Shown: piece after piece, positions 33,901-39,381 of the stretch
Layout of the letters: every line of letters starts with the position of its first letter
How positions within the stretch are numbered: the stretch's first letter is position 1
Source of the DNA: Toxorhynchites rutilus septentrionalis
Taxonomy: Eukaryota; Arthropoda; Insecta; Diptera; Culicidae
DNA length: 64,000 nucleotides
Direction of reading: 5' to 3'
Assembly (NCBI RefSeq): GCF_029784135.1
Contig: NC_073745.1
Span: 160,717,335 to 160,781,334, forward strand
Program-made: the position numbers and the translations under genes
The notes under the pieces: generated by a model
Databases searched by the model: none
Seen by the model: the letters and a program-made list of their open reading frames with translations, nothing else
What the model was told of the DNA's origin: nothing

Positions 33901-34597
33901 ATTCCATCTATGGCGACATCGGTGAATATAAACCAACTCGACGTTACGATGCAGGATCATCTTCATCGAAAGCAGATGATAGCCAAGTCAAGCATAGATA
34001 TTTCGAAAACTCTAACGAACAAGAAGAGCGTGAAGTCGGAGCTATTCAAAGTATGCAGTATACCTGTGTTTGTTAAAAGTCAATATATTGATTCAAATGC
34101 CATTGTTTGTTCACAGTCCCCGCACCCCCTAAGCTATCAGCTCAACTGATAACGAAATTAACGGCTGAACCCGAAGGATACGCAGAATGTTATCCAGGTT
34201 TGCAGGAAATGAACGACGCCATAGACGATTCTGATGATGAAGTCGACTACACTAAAATGGATCTCGGTAATAAAAAAGGGCCAATTGGGCGATGGGATTT
34301 CGATACGCAAGAGGAATATTCGGGTACTATGACCTTACATTTATTCTTGGACGAAGAGTTATCACCAATTTTATTTCACTTGTAGATTATATGAGTAGCA
34401 AAGAAGCTCTTCCGAAGGCTGCATTCCAGTATGGCGTTAAAATGCAGGATGGTCGTAAAACGCGCAAACATAAGACAGAGAAGAATGAGAAAGCTGAGCT
34501 GGATCGCGAATGGCAGCAAATTCAGAATATCATTCACAAGCGCAAAGCAAAAGAGGGATCTAGTAGTGAGATTGACTTCAAAAAGGCAAAACAATAA
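261..34597 (+). CDS. IK: Protein Red (IK), spliceosome B-complex factor; five-exon gene with a 32.6-kb first intron
   Basis: Coding exons read as 261-952, 33549-33789, 33852-34050, 34117-34323 and 34386-34597, about 516 residues against 557 in human RED. Every junction is GT/AG and keeps phase (AG|A, phase 0, A|TC, G|AT). The N-terminal ~230 residues form the RED N-terminal region with a basic [13 protein letters not shown] patch. Exon 2 gives [14 protein letters not shown] and [12 protein letters not shown]; exons 4-5 give [24 protein letters not shown] and [11 protein letters not shown], all hallmark RED blocks. From family knowledge, RED is nuclear and enters the precatalytic spliceosome with SMU1. 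The long RE/RD dipeptide run of vertebrate RED is almost missing. Introns 2-4 are only 62-66 bp, while intron 1 is filled with mobile DNA and two antisense protease homologues. Start is the first ATG after an A-rich leader. Confidence 0.93.
1189..2124 (-). CDS. Serine protease homologue 1 (chymotrypsin fold, non-catalytic), nested in IK intron 1
   Basis: Four exons on -: 2077-2124 (signal peptide), 1857-2020, 1541-1800, 1189-1484; 768 nt, 255 residues plus stop. The start [16 protein letters not shown] is a secretion signal. The mature region begins RIINGH, the S1 activation site pattern. The region that normally reads LTAAHC is LTAAQN, so catalytic His57 is Gln and Cys58 is lost; its disulfide partner Cys42 is also gone (GGGSL instead of CGGSL). 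Asp102 remains (ANDIGVI). The Ser195 loop is CNGDMGAA instead of CxGDSGGP, so Ser is Met. The product should be secreted and inactive as a protease; S1 homologues of this kind can act as cofactors or binding proteins, but the role here is unknown. Splice sites, frame and a TATA box are intact, which argues against a simple pseudogene. Confidence 0.85.
2165..2195 (-). promoter_or_regulatory. TATA box and initiator of serine protease homologue 1
   Basis: TATAAAAG at 2188-2195 on - is followed about 30 nt downstream by TCATT near 2165, an arthropod-type initiator spacing. The start codon follows ~40 nt further on. Assigned from motif and spacing only. Confidence 0.55.
2200..2933. other. Intronic spacer, no gene seen
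   Basis: AT-rich sequence between the upstream side of serine protease homologue 1 and the BEL element. I see no conserved coding block, repeat arm or RNA gene. Confidence 0.4.
2934..3125 (+). repeat. BEL/Pao 5' LTR
   Basis: About 190 bp, nearly identical to 7324-7516. TGT near 2942 and ACA at 3123-3125 are plausible ends, but the shared match begins a few bases earlier. It contains an AATAAA (in CTAATAAAG), the usual LTR polyadenylation signal. Confidence 0.85.
3463..5278 (+). pseudogene. BEL/Pao gag and protease region (broken)
   Basis: The first frame runs from ATG at 3463 to 3945. A frameshift near 3925-3985 precedes a second open stretch (3989-5278). The second part has the DUF1759-type segment, then [14 protein letters not shown] (CCHC knuckle) near 4670 and a further Cys/His pair. 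Near 4985 it has an aspartyl-protease-like RVLLDSRSQ where the expected D-S/T-G triad is D-S-R, so the site is mutated. The frame stops at 5278 just before a conserved [10 protein letters not shown] block in another frame. Not functional as it stands. Confidence 0.8.
5279..7320 (+). pseudogene. BEL/Pao reverse transcriptase region (broken) with integrase scrap
   Basis: Coding similarity runs 5279-5977 and 6312-7320, split by a 330-bp MITE inserted in the RT domain. Right of the MITE are the conserved MYRQI block, then [14 protein letters not shown] and the catalytic FYMDD near 6550. After about 6830 the reading frame drifts, and by 7140-7310 only a remnant of the integrase zinc-binding region is left. 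The polypurine side of the 3' LTR is not obvious. Confidence 0.8.
5980..6309. mobile_element. pogo/Tigger-type MITE inserted in the BEL RT domain
   Basis: 330 bp with inverted ends CAGTAGAACCCTCATTATCC and, from the other side, CAGTGGAACCCCGATTATCC, flanked by a TA duplication (5978-5979 and 6310-6311). The ends and the TA duplication fit the pogo branch of Tc1/mariner. No transposase is inside, so the element is non-autonomous. Removing it would restore contiguity of the RT similarity across the site, which shows it arrived after the BEL element. Confidence 0.88.
7324..7516 (+). repeat. BEL/Pao 3' LTR
   Basis: Nearly identical to the 5' LTR: one extra T in a T run, one C/T and one A/C difference. 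Confidence 0.85.
7517..7960. other. Intronic spacer, no gene seen
   Basis: A short open stretch at 7438-7698 starts inside the LTR and has no recognisable family. The rest is AT-rich with no motif I can name. Confidence 0.35.
7960..8670. repeat. AT-rich foldback (MITE-like) element
   Basis: The left segment around 7981-8044 and the right segment around 8581-8640 are inverted copies, sharing for example TGGTCAAAGGATGAAATG read from each side. The middle is poly-A/poly-T rich and non-coding. The outer ends and a target duplication were not resolved. Confidence 0.6.
8735..8880. repeat. Degenerate ACCCGAA-type simple repeat
   Basis: Repeated short units such as ACCCGAA, CACTCGAA and TACCCGAA at 6-14 bp spacing. 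An open frame across it is an artefact of the repeat. Confidence 0.6.
9125..9490. repeat. Tandem repeat array, mosquito satellite-like
   Basis: Three imperfect units carry CTTGCCCC, CCACATGC, AAATTTG, TTCGAGTTA and GTGTTTCATTTGTATG in the same order, at roughly 120-150 bp spacing. C-rich runs separate them. No coding potential and not CRISPR-like, since units are long and diverged. Confidence 0.65.
9680..10260 (-). repeat. Dispersed repeat carrying an antisense coding fragment, copy 1
   Basis: Matches 63245-63700 over most of its length. On - at 9877-10089 there is a 70-codon open stretch with [11 protein letters not shown] and [12 protein letters not shown]. The repeated, partly conserved peptide suggests a transposase-like or captured gene fragment. 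The family is not identified with confidence. Confidence 0.5.
10390..11870 (+). mobile_element. R1-clade LINE remnant, interrupted
   Basis: 10430-10590 encodes two to three CCHC knuckles ([28 protein letters not shown]). 11510-11790 encodes the N-terminal endonuclease region with [17 protein letters not shown] and a degraded AWAVKWG block, as in R1-type ORF2. The two parts are separated by about 700-800 bp of unrelated sequence (10700-11430) rich in AGTC/GACT motifs in inverted order, probably a later insertion. The endonuclease is cut short and RT is absent. Confidence 0.7.
10700..11430. repeat. Probable foldback insertion inside the R1 remnant
   Basis: The left edge has GTCAATGAGGATAGTC and the right edge has the imperfect inverse (GACTAGCGAGGATGACT read on -), both embedded in AGTC-rich runs. 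The insertion splits the R1 remnant. Ends and target duplication are not resolved. Confidence 0.4.
11980..12212. repeat. Fragment of the TTA-type MITE seen intact at 61403-62270
   Basis: Blocks such as AAGGGTCG, TTTAAGCATT, GCATGTGTGAATTG and GACGTTGACAG follow the same order as in 61990-62230. The terminal 40 bp are replaced by a foldback repeat that starts at 12213. Confidence 0.55.
12213..12612. repeat. Foldback (MITE-like) element
   Basis: About 400 bp with long inverted arms: AATTTCAAAAACCGAACATG on the left and its near-inverse on the right, then matching GGTGCCTCAAAG and CTTTGAGGCACCCC further in. The centre has ATGCATGAAACGTCGAGAT, which also occurs in the hAT-like foldback at 39382-40542, so the two families share internal sequence. 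Confidence 0.65.
12867..13820 (-). CDS. Serine protease homologue 2 (chymotrypsin fold, non-catalytic), paralogue of homologue 1
   Basis: Four exons on -: 13773-13820, 13550-13713, 13232-13491, 12867-13162. The exon lengths (48, 164, 260, 296 nt) are identical to those of the 1189-2124 gene, giving 255 residues. The signal peptide is [16 protein letters not shown]; the mature start is KIINGH. His57 is Ile (LTAAIN), Cys42 and Cys58 are both absent, and the Ser195 loop is CNGDLGAG, so Ser is Leu. Remaining cysteines near the substrate pocket are kept (NRCLQF, FCAEDN, NVCNGD, QNCGAQ). The gene is secreted and non-proteolytic by inference. Introns are short and the frame is unbroken, so it is probably expressed. 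An AATAAA on - lies near 12790. Confidence 0.85.
13882..13889 (-). promoter_or_regulatory. TATA box of serine protease homologue 2
   Basis: TATAAAAT on -, about 60 nt upstream of the start codon, at the spacing expected for an insect digestive-type protease promoter. Confidence 0.5.
13895..14825. other. Intronic spacer, no gene seen
   Basis: No conserved coding block, long repeat or RNA gene recognised. Confidence 0.35.
14829..14894 (+). repeat. tRNA-derived SINE head
   Basis: GCACCCGTGGCCGAGTGG carries an A-box-like promoter and GGATTCGATTCC a B-box-like element, the internal polymerase III promoter of tRNA SINEs. The acceptor arms do not pair well, so it is not a working tRNA gene. The same SINE, more complete, is at 63095-63237. 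Confidence 0.7.
14895..15448. mobile_element. hAT-type terminal fragment inserted in the SINE
   Basis: Starts CAGTGCTGCCA, a hAT-like terminus also seen (CAGTGTTGCCA) at 36026, followed by repeated TACAGATTT motifs that match the subterminal repeats of the 36026-40965 element. No matching right end is seen before the SINE tail resumes at 15449, so the right side is deleted or rearranged. Confidence 0.45.
15449..15481 (+). repeat. SINE tail fragment
   Basis: GGTCACGCGTATCTAGAG matches the tail of the SINE at 63095-63237 (GGTCACGCGTATTCTAGAG). It directly precedes the left target duplication of the large hAT-bounded unit. Confidence 0.55.
15600..16370. other. Left interior of the hAT-bounded unit, no gene seen
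   Basis: Non-coding. At 15938-15960 it contains GACGTAGGACTACGTC, the inverse of the end of a 91-bp dispersed repeat found at 27860 and 39129. Confidence 0.35.
16370..16710 (+). pseudogene. Histone H2A pseudogene/chimera, copy 1
   Basis: ATG at 16461 opens [20 protein letters not shown], the H2A N-terminus with R3H, then GLQF. A deletion after about codon 28 shifts the frame. Downstream nucleotide similarity continues (CTCCGCAAGGGTA, GAGTTGGCTGGCAA) to the region coding KKTRI near 16695, where H2A similarity stops and unrelated sequence begins. Upstream, ACATCAACAAACCAACACAA is the H2A leader shared with copy 2. The H2A C-terminal third is missing. Not functional. Confidence 0.8.
16872..16888 (+). 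terminator. Histone-type 3' stem-loop (candidate)
   Basis: GGTTTTTTTTCAAAACC followed by AC, a 6-bp stem with a 5-nt loop; the canonical histone loop is 4 nt. It lies about 410 nt after the H2A ATG, the position expected for an H2A mRNA end, though the intervening coding sequence is replaced. Confidence 0.4.
17185..17440. repeat. TTA-MITE-related segment with an internal direct repeat
   Basis: 17185-17345 follows 61750-61880 (GAGTTCGGGG, CAAATGT, GCGACACTGAGTGGTG). Inside it, the ~48-bp stretch beginning CAACATGTCCCAAGCTGG occurs at 17215 and again at 17362. The right end (17411) repeats GCGAGTGGCAAACGCAATCGC-like sequence from 16751. Confidence 0.55.
17517..17532 (-). terminator. Histone 3' stem-loop downstream of the H2B pseudogene
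   Basis: Read on -, GGTACTTTTCAGGACC then AC: the replication-dependent histone stem-loop with one stem mismatch. It sits 44 nt after the H2B stop codon, the normal spacing. Confidence 0.65.
17576..17935 (-). pseudogene. Histone H2B pseudogene
   Basis: Read on -, in order: [20 protein letters not shown] (N-terminal tail), [45 protein letters not shown] and a C-terminal YTNSK before TAA at 17576-17578. The blocks lie in different frames because of at least three small indels (after YAIYI, in the VNxxFERI region and after LLPGEL), and several residues differ from canonical H2B. No start codon is kept. The opposite orientation to the H2A copy 1 upstream recalls the paired H2A/H2B layout of histone repeats. 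Confidence 0.8.
18236..18325 (+). pseudogene. Possible second H2B 3' end with degraded stem-loop
   Basis: 18236-18269 can be read as [14 protein letters not shown], like the H2B C-terminus SEGTKAVTKYTSSK. About 40 nt on, GGCCCTTCTCAGG at 18310 resembles the left half of a histone stem-loop. Short and degraded, so tentative. Confidence 0.35.
18789..22349 (-). pseudogene. I-type LINE ORF2: endonuclease, RT, RNase H (frameshifted)
   Basis: The endonuclease part (22349-21414) has [17 protein letters not shown] and SDHFPI. RT blocks follow in separate frames: [12 protein letters not shown] and [11 protein letters not shown] (21124-20786), then [12 protein letters not shown] near 20660, and [10 protein letters not shown] (20446-20192). 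RNase H lies in 20195-18789 with [27 protein letters not shown] and [11 protein letters not shown]. At least four frameshifts make it inactive. Confidence 0.8.
22447..23846 (-). pseudogene. I-type LINE ORF1 (gag-like), one frameshift
   Basis: Starts [19 protein letters not shown] at 23846. The central part is a gag-like fold, followed by [22 protein letters not shown] and a third knuckle that crosses a frameshift near 23140. The second frame (23151 to 22447) carries a Ser/Glu-rich segment and ends in an Asn/Thr-rich tail of about 70 residues encoded by a GTT/TTG-rich tract on +. ORF1 proteins of this group bind RNA. Confidence 0.75.
24485..24860 (+). pseudogene. Histone H2A pseudogene/chimera, copy 2
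   Basis: Carries the same leader (ACATCAACAAAACAACACAA) as copy 1. The ATG is lost (ACG). The frame reads [18 protein letters not shown] then [10 protein letters not shown] and stops; further nucleotide similarity covers LLRKGN, GAPVYL and [13 protein letters not shown]. Similarity to H2A ends at the same codon as in copy 1 and is followed by a related non-histone sequence (CAGAACATACCATATTCGGT against CAGAACAGAACACATTCGGT). Not functional. Confidence 0.8.
24870..26400. other. Interior of the hAT-bounded unit, no gene seen
   Basis: Small open stretches only, none with recognisable motifs. Base composition is AT-rich. Confidence 0.35.
26411..26426 (-). terminator. Histone-type 3' stem-loop without a recognisable histone
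   Basis: Read on -, GGTTCTTTTCAGGACC followed by AC: six paired positions around a TTTC loop, a very good match to the histone mRNA stem-loop. No H1, H2A, H2B, H3 or H4 coding similarity could be recognised to its right. Confidence 0.5.
26540..27520. repeat. Two direct-repeat pairs inside the hAT-bounded unit
   Basis: GTGTGTGTGGCGGCTG plus about 90 bp occurs at ~26547 and ~27438. A second pair of ~145 bp beginning GCACTTGATTGAAAAATCAC is at 27008-27150 and 27221-27375. The copies are diverged but colinear, indicating old segmental duplication. Confidence 0.6.
27860..27950. repeat. 91-bp dispersed repeat, copy A
   Basis: 86 of 91 bases match 39129-39219. It starts AAAATCTCGGTCTCC and ends in the palindrome-like GACGTAGTCCTACGTC. 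Confidence 0.7.
27979..28029. repeat. Perfect 21-bp hairpin
   Basis: Left arm 27979-27999 and right arm 28009-28029 are exact inverse complements (ACATAAATTAGCGCAA core) around a 9-nt loop. Confidence 0.75.
28040..29360. other. Right interior of the hAT-bounded unit, mostly unexplained
   Basis: 28110-28150 (GTTCGATGTCGTAATAGCC) resembles the LOA RNase H region near 30220. Otherwise no gene or RNA recognised. Confidence 0.35.
29530..31934 (-). mobile_element. LOA-like LINE, 5'-truncated
   Basis: On - from 31934: RT palm and thumb ([29 protein letters not shown]), then a long connector ([19 protein letters not shown]), then RNase H ([23 protein letters not shown], and [15 protein letters not shown]). 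RNase H plus this RT suits the LOA group of the R1/LOA/I assemblage. The element begins in mid-RT, a normal 5' truncation. Frameshifts near 31450 and 30590 break it. The 3' part (29540-30150) contains short repeats such as GTGGTACAACCTTTGG. Confidence 0.75.
30156..31933 (-). pseudogene. LOA-like ORF2 remnant (RT and RNase H)
   Basis: Three open segments, 31933-31448, 31420-30593 and 30575-30156, together cover RT from the LPQG motif through RNase H. Both breaks are single frame changes. The catalytic Asp pair is present in LADDG. Confidence 0.75.
31935..32760. other. IK intron, no gene seen
   Basis: AT-rich, no coding motif or repeat arm recognised. Confidence 0.35.
32763..32841 (-). repeat. 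79-bp copy of the LOA element's truncated 5' edge
   Basis: 78 of 79 bases match 31845-31923, the left-most preserved part of the LOA-like LINE, 918 bp away and in the same orientation. Confidence 0.75.
32845..33548. other. 3' end of IK intron 1, no gene seen
   Basis: No recognisable coding block. It ends in the exon 2 acceptor; the polypyrimidine tract is weak, and CATCATATG and TTTACATCC are possible branch regions. Confidence 0.4.
33549..34597 (+). CDS. IK: IK exons 2-5
   Basis: Exons 33549-33789, 33852-34050, 34117-34323 and 34386-34597, separated by three introns of 62, 66 and 62 bp. The acceptor before exon 2 is CCATAG at 33543-33548. The donor at the exon 2 end is GTGGGT, the weakest of the set, chosen because it alone keeps the frame into the next exon. 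The stop codon TAA is at 34595-34597. Confidence 0.92.
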
Positions 34598-34820
34598 GTA
34601 AATTAATTATTTAAATGGAACGAATCGCTCAGTTAAAAAACTGTTAAAGCTGATGTTAGTCGCTATTTCTGTTTTTTCGAAAAAATATTAAAAAAAGCAT
34701 CCTCAAACTGGATTACGACGTTCTGAATTTCCCTGTTTCTTAATCCATATTTCGTTCCATCTACCAAATTTGCTTTACAACTGAATGATATATGGGTCAC
34801 TCAAATGAGATGTTAGTGCT

Positions 34821-34826
34821 AATAAA
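34821..34826 (+). terminator. IK polyadenylation signal
   Basis: AATAAA lies 224 nt after the IK stop codon. It is the first canonical signal on + after the stop; the cleavage site is not determined. Confidence 0.6.
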
Positions 34827-34869
34827 ATGTCTTGATACTGATTCAAAGTGATTGACTTGACTCCTTTTT

Positions 34870-35610
34870 TTTAATAGTCTTTAAACTTTGCTGTTCATTC
34901 GTTTCTAAAAATTCAAAATGTGGGGTTGTGCTAATCAAAGAAATTCTCAAAACGACAAAATCCAAAAACTTAAACTTATCAATTCAATACTCAACAAAAG
35001 CCTCCTTGGGGGGTCTTCGTAGCCACATTGCTTGCGCGTTCGTTTACTAAGCAATCGATCGTGAGTTCAAAGCTCAAGGGCCTCAATTGATCTTTGTGTT
35101 GTTATACAATAACTACGTCTGCGCAACAATCAGCGATGGAGATCGATTCATGGTCGGAGTCTAGCCCTCTCTACATCCATATGCAAACTCAGCTTGCAAC
35201 AAGAAAAACTTTGGGCTGTTGTGTTATAGCACAACAATGATTATATCAATTATCTCTGCTGTCTAGTTTACTGAACAATGGAAGAACAGAAGGAATACTC
35301 TTACTCATAAATGGTTACTGTTTAATTCAAAATTTATTGATACCATAAACATGTAACATGTATACAATCAAATCCGGCACTGTTGCAGCTAAAAGCTAAT
35401 GAGCTTAAATTAATAAACAAATGAGATTAAAAAAGATCTCATTCACTATTTGTGTAATGAGTGTTCATCCCTTGGATAGAATGATGATTCTTTTAAATCT
35501 AGTGCAATGTTAAAATGTCGGGTTGTTGAGAAAACATGAGTAACGCCATTCCTCTAGTGGGAAGAGACGAATGAACTCTCAGAGTTTAAAGTCTCTCTAA
35601 TTCAATACCT
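34870..35610. repeat. Inverted-repeat-bounded segment containing a tRNA-derived SINE
   Basis: The left arm (TCTTTAAACTTTGCTGTTCA near 34878) recurs inverted near 35566-35605. Inside, 35001-35250 has a tRNA-like head: GTCTTCGTAGCCACATTG (A-box region) and GTGAGTTCAAAGCTCA (B-box region, 35061-35076), then a tail with GTTGTTATACA. Related arms occur at ~18030 and ~46190. Confidence 0.5.
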
Positions 35611-35619
35611 TCCTTCCTT

Positions 35620-36020
35620 CCTCTAGTGGAACTCGACTCCTATCATAGTGGCCTTCGATTCGTTTAATTGCGTACAGTATTTGTTGAAATATATCGACTA
35701 GTAGAAGTTCATAATACAGATGATTAAAATCACCTAGAAGGGGCTTGTAATTTTTCTCATTTTTCATGTCTAAAATAGCTTCCGGTATTTGTAATGACAG
35801 AATCGGATTACGTTGTAAAAACCGCTAAGCCAGACTTTTCCAGACATCTAAGTTGGTTTATTGAACAAATGCTTCAGTTCGTCTTTTTCCGTCAGTTCGA
35901 AAGCCAATTCTCTGACTTCCATTAGAATCTCCTCTCTATGTCGAGGAGATGTTGATACTTACAACCATTCTGTCACTTCTATTTGAATTTTCTTGTTTCT
36001 GCTGCTAACTGAAAAAAGTC
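35620..36020. other. Spacer, no gene seen
   Basis: Contains short CCTTCCTTCCTTCC runs; no coding motif. Confidence 0.35.
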
Positions 36021-36289
36021 GGAAGCAGTGTTGCCACATTTTCATCTGTACTTTTTCTTCCAAAAATCTGTATCAAAAATCTGTACCATCGGAAAAATTC
36101 GTTGTAAAGAAAAATCTATTTTATTAGCATGAAAAAGTACTCATTTATTCACTACAAATTCTACATTTACATTTGCAAGTCATTCGTGTGTTTGATGATG
36201 CTTTTACAAAGTTTATCTGAATCTTGATGGCATATAATTTATTAAAATTTCCGAGCTACCAATTAATCAAATCAAGATGTGCTCTAACA

Positions 36290-37840
36290 GAAGATGTGCT
36301 CTAACAGCCTCTCGTTACCGCTGAGCATCTTGTTCAGCCGCTCCATCCTTAGTGGTACCTTTCCGAATGCATGGAAAAAATCATTCATCTTTCCTGTTTT
36401 CAAAAAAGGATGCAAGAAGGATGTTAAGAATTATAGAGGAATCGCATGCCTATGTGCTATCTCCAAGCTTTTCGAGGTTATTGTGTTAGGCTTCATTTCT
36501 CATGCTTGCAATAATTACATCGCCGAGGAACAACACGGCTTCATGCCCAAACGATCAACTGCAACAAATCTTGTTTTGTATACCTCGTTCATAGCTCGTT
36601 CACTTGAAAGGAGACAGCAGATCGACGCAATATACACTGATTTCTCTGCTGCGTTTGACAAAATCAACCATAACATCGCTGTAGCTAAGCTTCAGCGCCT
36701 TGGTTTCAACGGCTCTTTTCTCAGCTGGCTACGTTCTTATCTAACCGACCGTGTCATGTCGGTGAAGATCGGTGATACCCTATCTACTCCATTTCCTGTA
36801 ACATCCGGTGTTCCGCAAGGGAGTCATCTCGGTCCGTACATATTCCTTCTGTATCTTAACGACATCAATTTATGTTTGAAGTGCTTGAAACTTTCATACG
36901 CAGATGATTTCAAATTATTCCTTCCTGTGAATTCCACTGTAAACGCCGAGTTTCTTCAAAAACAGTTGGATATTTTCGACGAATGGTGTGTGAATAACAG
37001 AATGACTCTAAATCCATCGAAGTGTTCTGTGATATCGTTTTCCCGCAAGCGCTCTTCAATAATCTTCGATTATAAGCTGCATGGTGTAATATTGGAACGT
37101 GTCAACACCATTAAAGACCTTGGCGTCATGTTGGACTCCAAACTGACATTTCGTGCCCACATTTCCTACATCACGTCTAAAGCATCCAAATCGCTTGGCT
37201 TCATTTTCCGCGTTTCAAAGCAGTTTAAAGATTTGCATTGCATAACGGCACTCTACTGCGCATTGGTACGTTCAATTCTCGAGTACGCTTGTGTAGTATG
37301 GTCACCATACTACCAAAATAGCATTCAGCAAATCGAATCAATTCAACGGAAATTTGTCCGATTCGCCTTGCGCAATTTGCCGTGGAATGATCCTATCAAT
37401 CTTCCAAGCTATGAGGACCGTTGTAGACTGATTGGGTTGGACTTATTACGTTCTCGAAGAGATGTTGCCAAGGCCCTATTTACGTCAGATTTGATTTTAT
37501 CAAACATTGATTGTAATGAACTTCTTCGGTTGATAAATTTCAACATTAGCCGGCGTTATTTGCGTACCAATAATTTCTTGTTCCTCCCATCATCTAATTA
37601 CGGTTGTAATGAACCCGTTTCTAGTATGTGTCGTGTGTTTAACCGATGTAGTTCCTGTTTCGATTGTCATCTTTCTCGTTTGTCCCTTAAAGCTCTGTAC
37701 TCTGTAGTCCTCACATAGATTTAGTTTACCAATAAGTTAGTTGTAAGAAGTATTTGTAGATTAGTAGTAAGGTCGATCATTAGGGCACTTATGTAAAGCC
37801 TGTTGACGTTTTTGAATAAATTAAATGAAATTAAAATCTT
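36290..37840 (+). mobile_element. Jockey/CR1-like LINE, 5'-truncated, copy 1
   Basis: Begins within RT and ends in a TAAATTAAATGAAATTAAAA-like tail at ~37840. There is no RNase H, and the C-terminus ends in a conserved SLKALYSVVL block. It is closely similar to 43398-44815. A 16-bp duplication (AGATGTGCTCTAACAG at 36274 and 36291) lies at the 5' junction. Confidence 0.75.
36294..37718 (+). pseudogene. LINE reverse transcriptase, long uninterrupted ORF
   Basis: 474 codons open without a break: WKKSFIFPVFKKG and NYRGIACL (fingers), YTDFSAAFDKINH (palm A), TSGVPQGSHLGPYIFLLYLN (B), LSYADDFKLF (catalytic C), KDLGVMLDSKLTF (thumb). The endonuclease and RT N-terminus are missing by 5' truncation, so it cannot be autonomous. 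The open frame suggests recent insertion. Confidence 0.8.
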
Positions 37841-37849
37841 TTGATCTCA

Positions 37850-39120
37850 AAATAGCGTTCATTGTATCGTTGCTAAGCCGATTTCTAAACTTATTTTTGT
37901 TCTGATTATATTCAGAAAAAAATCGCAACAATTGCAAGCAGTTGCAGAGGAGTGAGGCATAGTGAGGAAGAAACAAACAAGACATCGAAGCGCCGAAAAT
38001 GCGAGCGAACCGTCAATTCTTTTTAGGCATCCAATTTTTGTCCACCAAGCTTGCACATGCTCGTTTTCTGAAACTGTGATTTCCTTACGAAGTAATTTTA
38101 TCTTTAGGTTACGGAATTAATTCTCCAGATCTTGTATTTTCCCATCGTAAAGTTTGTAGAGAACGTCTCTAATACTACATTAATGCTTGTAAAATTGGAA
38201 AAGTTTCTGGGATTCAAAATTGTCTTGAGCGTCGGATCATCAAAATCAAAATTTTCTCTCATTTGCTTCACGAAAAAAATGCAAAAAATATCATTGAAAA
38301 TGATCTGTCTTTCGCTGTCCATTGTTCTGATAGTTTCTTCTGCTGCTATTCCACTTAAAAATTCTTGCCGTTTTTCAAATGACCTTCAAGTCATTGGACG
38401 TTGGACATTGAAACAACGTGATTTTCATCACAGATCAGGGGCAAAACATACTCCAACAAAAAGCAACAGAGGTTTTGTCATTAAATCTTTGAGGGCAGTC
38501 AATTTTTCAGTCTGCAGCAGAGTAGCAAAATCTCACACTCATTCTACTGACAGCGCAAGATATTAAGCATTAAGCACACACTCATTCGTTTCACTGTCTC
38601 ACTGAGAATGGATACCCGAAATATTCATACGCATCTTCGATCAGCTGACAGGGGAAGGCAACAAATATCCATCCAGAGAAATATCATCTCACTGACACCG
38701 CGTCAGACGTTTGAACGCGTGTTCGTGTGTATGTTTTCCTGGTATGTTTTTAGCCCGGTCCCATTTTTGTGCCGCGTATTGCACACACATCGATGGGCAA
38801 CGGAACATTCGGGTGCTGAGTTTATGGGTGTATGACCAACGAAAATTTCATCAGGACGCAATGAAAGGAGATATTTTCGGTTTGAGCATTCACTGACATC
38901 GAGAATGAACTGATATTTCTTTCGATGGAACGAAAACTATGTCAAAACAAACGTGATGGTGAGCCAGCAGTCATAGGCACCGCGGCACCGCGATAGAAAG
39001 AAGAGAAGAGTGTCGGTGGAAATATTTTGCACTGATAAAAAATGCTTTTCGATTTCAACATGTTCTTTCGAAATTTTGCATCCTTGGTCTGCAGTCTGAT
39101 TTTTGTCACATTCTTATTAA
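37850..39120. other. Interior of the probable hAT element, no gene seen
   Basis: Short open stretches only; none shows recognised motifs. Confidence 0.3.
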
Positions 39121-39128
39121 ATGGTGAA

Positions 39129-39219
39129 AAAATCTCGGTCTCCAGCGTAATGTTTTCGTTCTCGAAACTTTGGTTTTACACCCCGGTATAGAAATGAAAG
39201 ACGTAGTCCTACGTCAAAA
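39129..39219. repeat. 91-bp dispersed repeat, copy B
   Basis: 86 of 91 identical to 27860-27950, same orientation, ending GACGTAGTCCTACGTC. Confidence 0.7.
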
Positions 39220-39381
39220 CAAAATTATTTCTGAAAATGGTGAAATGCATCCTTTCACCACCGCCGCTAACGGAAGCCAACGGGTGGCCGAAGTGTGTAG
39301 GATTTTAAGCGGCTTGAGTTACAAAATTTTCTGTATAATCTCGAATTCGTTAGTCCTTTTTGGGCTATTGGATATATATGT

